Source: Methylotenera sp.
GTDB lineage: Bacteria > Pseudomonadota > Gammaproteobacteria > Burkholderiales > Methylophilaceae
Length of the DNA: 9,005 nt
Assembly: GCA_005791685.1 (NCBI GenBank)
Contig: SXVG01000082.1
Span: 1-9,005 of the forward strand
Reading direction: 5' to 3'
In this document: one piece after another, positions 5,538 to 9,005 of the stretch
Numbering within the stretch: the first letter of the stretch is position 1
How the letters are laid out: each line of letters opens with the position of its first letter
Notes under the pieces: generated by a model
Seen by the model: only the letters and a program-made list of their open reading frames with translations
Database searches by the model: none
What the model was told of the DNA's origin: nothing
Program-made: the position numbers and the translations under genes

Positions 5538-6854
5538 GTGAATCAACCTGAAGACCCAACAACTAGCCACAACCCCATGCGCCGCGTGCTGGGCAACTTC
5601 TGGATTTTAATCCGAGGGCGTGGCGTCGCTGCCATCATGGCCTTTGCCGCCACCGCCTTAATGGCGAGATCGCTCGGCCCAGCTGAATTTGGCATGGTGG
5701 TGTTAATGCACACTTATGCCATGCTCATACGTGCGCTATTGGATTTTGGCACCGTGGATGCCATCGTCCGTTTCGGCGTACCGGCCCACGATGCCTCAGA
5801 TAACCATACATTAGGTAAATTAATAAAAGTTTGCCGGCGCATCGATAAACAAGCCAGCATTACTGCCGCCCTCCTAGCCTTACTTGTTGCGCCTTTTGCC
5901 GGTCCAGCCATGGGCATGGATGCGAAGCACGTGATGCTGCTCATGGCATACAGCACTATTCTGCTTACGCCAGGCGCAGGCAGTGCTGCGGGTATATTAC
6001 GTTTGTACGACAGGTTTGATATATTGGGTAGGCAAATGACCATAGCGCCGACCCTACGCTTTATAGGGATAGCCATCGCATGGTGGCTGGACGCATCTAT
6101 AGAAATATTTGTTGTCATTTGGGGCGCTGCCTACGTCAGCGAAAACGCTTACTTACTGTGGCAAGCCAAGCATAAATACCGCAAGCAAATTAACCAAGCC
6201 CTAATTGGCGTCAACCTTAAAGGCACATCGCTAAATGATTTCGATGGCCTACGCCATTTTCTTTGGGTGACCTACTGGCAATCCAACCTAGATTTATTGC
6301 CAAAACACATCACCACATTATTGGTTGGCTATTTTTTAGGTCCAGCCGAGGCTGGCTTGATGCGCCTAGCGCGGGAAATTGCTAGCACCTTATCCAGACC
6401 ATCTTTATTAATTCGAAATGTGGTTTTATTGGACCTGACTAGAGCGTGGCATCAAGCCAACGCGACTTTCGATGTGGTGGCTTACCGCACCGCTATTCTA
6501 GGTGGAATGTTCGGTCTAGCTTTTGTTTTGATTAGTTATTTTTTTGGCGAATACTTATTGGGAGGCTTGCTCGGCAGTCAGTTCATTGCAGCCAAAGGCG
6601 TGCTGACTTTAATGTTATTAGCCGCCACACTTGACCTTGCCGCTGCGCCACTACTTTCAGGGCTATACGCCATGGGACATGCGCTTAAAACATTGCGCAT
6701 CACCATGGTATCGACTGTAATGCATTTAGTGATGTTTGTCTTGCTGACTCGCCAGTTCGGCTTGATAGGAGCGGGCATCGCTGCCAGCTGTGCCGCAGCA
6801 TTAACACTGGCCGGCATGCTGGCACTCATGCGTGCTAACAAACGGCCAGGTTAA
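5538..6854 (+). CDS. Polytopic flippase-like membrane protein (Wzx/MATE-type polysaccharide transporter)
   Basis: A 438-residue hydrophobic protein with about 12 predicted membrane segments in two bundles, the layout of the MOP superfamily (oligosaccharide flippases, Wzx-like). The N-terminal stretch GVAAIMAFAATALMARSLGP followed by AEFG and the downstream YFLGPAEAGLMRLAREIAS (337-355 region by alignment of halves) are typical of this family: conserved R-LGP-EFG and GP-EAG turns. Start GTG at 5538 has TAGG about six bases upstream; ATG at residue 14 has no ribosome binding site. It follows spt after 86 nt on the same strand, so it may be the last gene of the sphingolipid operon. In that case it may move a ceramide-based lipid, or a lipid-linked headgroup sugar, from the cytoplasmic to the periplasmic face of the inner membrane. 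It could instead belong to an unrelated polysaccharide pathway, but no glycosyltransferase lies in the window. Family assignment good; substrate unknown. Confidence 0.8.
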   Translation: MNQPEDPTTSHNPMRRVLGNFWILIRGRGVAAIMAFAATALMARSLGPAEFGMVVLMHTYAMLIRALLDFGTVDAIVRFGVPAHDASDNHTLGKLIKVCRRIDKQASITAALLALLVAPFAGPAMGMDAKHVMLLMAYSTILLTPGAGSAAGILRLYDRFDILGRQMTIAPTLRFIGIAIAWWLDASIEIFVVIWGAAYVSENAYLLWQAKHKYRKQINQALIGVNLKGTSLNDFDGLRHFLWVTYWQSNLDLLPKHITTLLVGYFLGPAEAGLMRLAREIASTLSRPSLLIRNVVLLDLTRAWHQANATFDVVAYRTAILGGMFGLAFVLISYFFGEYLLGGLLGSQFIAAKGVLTLMLLAATLDLAAAPLLSGLYAMGHALKTLRITMVSTVMHLVMFVLLTRQFGLIGAGIAASCAAALTLAGMLALMRANKRPG

Positions 6855-6929
6855 ATCCATAGCAGTCCGGCGCCACCCCTACAAAACCCACGCAAAAATA
6901 AGAGGTATCCGTAAATTAGTGTGTATTTT

Positions 6930-6984
6930 TATTTAATAATGGATAATATGTCTTTAATTCAAATTACTGCTAGCCCATAAGGGC
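6930..6984 (+). promoter_or_regulatory. AT-rich probable promoter region of the toxin-antitoxin pair
   Basis: The spacer after the flippase gene turns AT-rich. GATAAT (6942-6947) matches the -10 consensus at five of six, but I see no convincing -35. A small inverted repeat GCCC-ATAA-GGGC (6973-6984) sits between it and the ribosome binding site and could be a regulatory site. Weak evidence. Confidence 0.25.
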
Positions 6985-7005
6985 AACCAATACTAAGGAC
7001 GTATC

Positions 7006-7296
7006 ATGAAACCCTCTAAAGTTCTAAATTCAAACAGAGAAGCCATACGCCAAGTAGTTAAATCACATCGAGCACTCAATGCGCGAGTGTTTGGTTCAGT
7101 CCTGCATGGCGACGATACAGAAAACAGTGATCTCGACATTCTTATTGACCCAACCCAAGACACTACGCTGATGGACATAGGTGCCATTCGTTATAAGCTA
7201 CGAGTCTTACTGGGCGTGCCAGTAGACGTACTAACGCCTAACGCTTTGCCAGATTCATTTCGAAATAGCGTATTGGCTGAGGCTGTTCCCGTATGA
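7006..7296 (+). CDS. mntA: MntA-type minimal nucleotidyltransferase antitoxin
   Basis: A 96-residue MNT-domain protein of the polymerase-beta-like nucleotidyltransferase superfamily. Active-site pattern: VFGS (28-31), then SDLDILID (41-48) with metal ligands Asp42 and Asp44, and a third acidic residue in VDV (Asp74). In the characterised MntA-HepT systems this enzyme neutralises the HEPN toxin by transferring AMP units to its active-site tyrosine. The start is fixed by AAGGA (6995-6999) six bases before ATG. Its stop overlaps the next start by 4 nt (ATGA), so the pair is translationally coupled. The glycine-serine motif reads GSVLHG rather than the common GSFARG, a mild variant. Cytoplasmic. 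Unrelated to the lipid genes; a likely accessory insertion. Confidence 0.88.
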   Translation: MKPSKVLNSNREAIRQVVKSHRALNARVFGSVLHGDDTENSDLDILIDPTQDTTLMDIGAIRYKLRVLLGVPVDVLTPNALPDSFRNSVLAEAVPV

Positions 7297-7661
7297 GCCA
7301 CGACCAACAAAGGCTCCAAGATTACTTAACTCACATCATTCAAGCCACTCAACGAATTCACCACTACACGGAAGACATTGATGAGGTTGGTTTTTTACAA
7401 AATGAACTGGTTCAGGATGCCGTTATCCGCAATATTGAAATCATCGGTGAAGCCAGTAATAACATCGATAAATACTACCGAGACTTTGCTAAGTTGCACC
7501 CTGAGCTGCCATTAGTATTCGCTTATGAAATGCGTAATGCCGTTGCTCATGGGTATTTCAAAGTAGATTTGGAGGTCGTATGGAAAACAATAAGAAATGA
7601 CTTGCCCATATTAGAACAACAAACTAAGGATGTTCTACAGCAACTGGTCGATCAACCTTAG
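7293..7661 (+). CDS. hepT: HepT-like HEPN toxin (DUF86), putative RNase
   Basis: A 122-residue all-helical HEPN-domain protein of the HepT/DUF86 family. The catalytic RX4HXY motif is intact in MRNAVAHGYF: Arg81, His86 and Tyr88. The upstream segment VQDAVIRNIEIIGEASNNI (40-58) is the usual signature of the family, which contributes to the dimer. Family members are RNases; Tyr88 is the expected site of AMP addition by the partner MntA. The ATG overlaps the mntA stop by 4 nt. With all three motif residues present it is likely an active toxin rather than a decayed copy. It faces the DUF2147 gene convergently across 45 nt; I see no clear terminator there. Confidence 0.9.
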   Translation: MSHDQQRLQDYLTHIIQATQRIHHYTEDIDEVGFLQNELVQDAVIRNIEIIGEASNNIDKYYRDFAKLHPELPLVFAYEMRNAVAHGYFKVDLEVVWKTIRNDLPILEQQTKDVLQQLVDQP

Positions 7662-7706
7662 GCCGGTAACCACTAATATCTTTGTGTAATCGCCATTAGG
7701 CCACCG

Positions 7707-8213
7707 TTATTTACAACGCGTAACTTCTTCAGTGGGTCTGACCCATTCCAAGGTTTTGCCAAACAGCGAGATGCCGACATAACCGCGAATTTTAAGCGTG
7801 CCCTCAGGGCTTAATCTCATGGTGCTACTGAAGGTCAATCCGTCATCCGGGTTATAAATTTCACCGTCCTGCCAAAGCGTGGCATTGGTCTGCTGAAAGC
7901 CGGTCAATATCTGCAAACCGCAAAGCGGTCTATCACGTAAGGCCTCATTGGGATGATGCTTATCTCGCTTAGGCTGCCCACTGGCTGATAACGGTTTCTT
8001 CAACCAATACAGACTGCCACAAAGTTTGCTACCGCAATCTTCCACCATCACCGCAAACTTTTGCCTGTCAGGGTTTTTGTTGTCCACCCACAAGCCATGA
8101 ATTTGATTGCTAGCTGCGCCACCGGCAAAAGCCGATGTGCTAAGAGCGCTAGTAAGTGACAGAGCAAGCATTAAGAAGCGTAGCGAAAAAGGGCGGCTTG
8201 AAATAATCTGCAT
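7707..8213 (-). CDS. DUF2147 secreted protein
   Basis: A 168-residue protein of the DUF2147 family, whose members are small periplasmic beta-rich proteins of unknown biochemical role. A Sec signal peptide spans residues 1-30: basic start (Arg7, Arg12), hydrophobic core FLMLALSLTSAL, and an AFA|GG signal peptidase I site. No lipobox is present. The family signature is plain: GLWVD (40-44), two cysteines in VEDCGSKLCGSLYWLKKP (57-74), RPLCGLQILTGF (95-106), EIYNPDDG (118-125) and RGYVGISLFGKTLEW (143-157). The start ATG has AGGA six bases upstream. It lies 11 nt after the LpxO-like gene and its ribosome binding site abuts that stop, so they should be co-transcribed. Function not known; envelope location is supported. 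Confidence 0.88.
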   Translation of the reverse strand: MQIISSRPFSLRFLMLALSLTSALSTSAFAGGAASNQIHGLWVDNKNPDRQKFAVMVEDCGSKLCGSLYWLKKPLSASGQPKRDKHHPNEALRDRPLCGLQILTGFQQTNATLWQDGEIYNPDDGLTFSSTMRLSPEGTLKIRGYVGISLFGKTLEWVRPTEEVTRCK

Positions 8214-8224
8214 GATAATTCCTA

Positions 8225-8983
8225 CTATTTTTTATGTTCACGGTTCCAAGCGGCTACATTTTTTAAAGGCTGTTTAACGTAGCTACTGGCCTGAATTAAA
8301 CGCACAATCACGCGGTTCACCAAGGTGCCTATGCGGTCCATGGGCCTGTCAATATCAATGAATAAAACGGCACGGAATTCATCGGTGTCGTTACGCACTT
8401 CATGCTCGTAAGCGTCATCAAACAGCACCACCTTGCCTTCTTCCCAGTGCAAGAATTGATCGTGCACCCGTATCCAAACGCTTTTTCTGTCTTTGGGTAT
8501 TTTCAAGCCAAGATGCGCGCGGATCACCGCACGGGTTGGACCTTTGTGCGGCTCTATGTGATAGCGTGGCGCCAAAATTGAAAACATGGCGGTACGCATA
8601 CCGGGCAAGGCGGCCAGCACGGCGGCTGTTTTAGGACATAGGGCACAGTTGTCATCGACGCGCTCGCCATACACATAAAAAGCAAACGTCTTCCAGTTAT
8701 TGCCTTTGGATATGCGCTTTTGATCGGGGGACAGTTGATGAAAGGTTGGGATGTCTTCCGGATTTTTTAATAGCGCATCCAATTCCGCACGTATGTCCGC
8801 ATACGCCGCTTCCAGTTGCGGCACCCAAGTAAATTCATCGTTACCGATAACCGGCGTGGTGCTAATAAGTGAATGACGCGCCTGAAAATCACCCATCCAG
8901 CGCAAAAAATGCTTGCCCACCTTCATGGTTGCCCGACGCCATAATGGCGATTTATCGGTTGATACAGCCGCGTTCATGTCCAT
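8225..8983 (-). CDS. Aspartyl/asparaginyl beta-hydroxylase family (LpxO/OlsC-like) dioxygenase
   Basis: A 252-residue Fe(II)/2-oxoglutarate-dependent oxygenase of the Asp/Asn beta-hydroxylase family. Visible: FSILAPRYHIEPHKGPTR (134-151) with iron ligand His146 followed by Lys-Gly rather than x-Asp, as in AspH, which uses a two-histidine site; the second histidine in DDAYEHEVRN (189-198; His194); and the 2-oxoglutarate-binding arginine in EFRAVLFIDI (202-211; Arg204). Bacterial members include LpxO (2-hydroxylation of a lipid A acyl chain) and OlsC (hydroxylation of an ornithine-lipid acyl chain), so a lipid acyl substrate is likely. No clear transmembrane segment, although the N-terminus is basic. 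Start: the ATG at 8983 sits 10 nt after GGAGG (8994-8998); a second in-frame ATG two codons on is less well placed. First gene of a two-gene operon with the DUF2147 gene. Its substrate, lipid A or the ceramide made by the neighbouring cluster, is open. Confidence 0.85.
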   Translation of the reverse strand: MDMNAAVSTDKSPLWRRATMKVGKHFLRWMGDFQARHSLISTTPVIGNDEFTWVPQLEAAYADIRAELDALLKNPEDIPTFHQLSPDQKRISKGNNWKTFAFYVYGERVDDNCALCPKTAAVLAALPGMRTAMFSILAPRYHIEPHKGPTRAVIRAHLGLKIPKDRKSVWIRVHDQFLHWEEGKVVLFDDAYEHEVRNDTDEFRAVLFIDIDRPMDRIGTLVNRVIVRLIQASSYVKQPLKNVAAWNREHKK

Positions 8984-8993
8984 GGAATTTCAG

Positions 8994-8998
8994 CCTCC
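8994..8998 (-). promoter_or_regulatory. Shine-Dalgarno of the LpxO-like gene
   Basis: On the minus strand GGAGG lies 10 nt before the ATG at 8983 and 16 nt before the ATG at 8977, favouring the first. The promoter is beyond the window edge. Confidence 0.6.
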
Positions 8999-9005
8999 GC
9001 TTAGC

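Noticed and set aside
5714..6118. Minus-strand open frame of 134 codons within the flippase gene
   Set aside because: Antisense to a clear membrane protein; Ala/Ser/Met-rich shadow without domain.
7662..7706. Possible bidirectional terminator between hepT and the DUF2147 gene
   Set aside because: TTAGGCC occurs twice as a direct repeat, but I find no stem with a T-run on either strand.

Overview
The window reads as a chromosomal segment of a Gram-negative bacterium, most likely a proteobacterium of intermediate GC. Pointers are the LpxO-like lipid hydroxylase, a periplasmic DUF2147 protein with a Sec signal peptide, Shine-Dalgarno starts and compact operons. A gammaproteobacterium such as a methanotroph is my guess from codon flavour and a REP-like intergenic hairpin. 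That guess is weak.

Positions 1-5452 hold what looks like a complete bacterial ceramide (sphingolipid) core pathway around a divergent promoter region (about 1086-1264). Leftward runs a GNAT-fold bacterial ceramide synthase (bCerS-like, 3' end outside the window). Rightward runs a tight operon: fatty acyl-AMP ligase, NAD-dependent ceramide reductase (CerR-like), a dedicated acyl carrier protein and serine palmitoyltransferase. The inferred flow is: the ligase activates a fatty acid and loads it on the ACP; SPT condenses acyl-ACP (or acyl-CoA) with serine to 3-ketosphinganine; bCerS N-acylates it; CerR reduces the 3-keto group. The order acylation-then-reduction follows the Caulobacter model. 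A polytopic Wzx/MATE-like flippase follows at 5538-6854, behind a short gap with a perfect hairpin. It is a candidate exporter of the sphingolipid or of a saccharide headgroup intermediate. No headgroup transferase is visible.

Positions 6855-7661 carry an AT-rich spacer and a MntA-HepT (nucleotidyltransferase/HEPN) toxin-antitoxin pair with a 4-nt overlap, a probable mobile or defence insertion between two lipid-related blocks.

Positions 7662-9005 (minus strand, convergent to the toxin) carry a two-gene operon: an aspartyl/asparaginyl beta-hydroxylase of the LpxO type, followed after 11 nt by a DUF2147 secreted protein. The hydroxylase may act on lipid A or, given the neighbourhood, on the ceramide acyl chain.

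No rRNA, tRNA, CRISPR array, insertion sequence or origin was seen. No intergenic stretch exceeds 300 bases.
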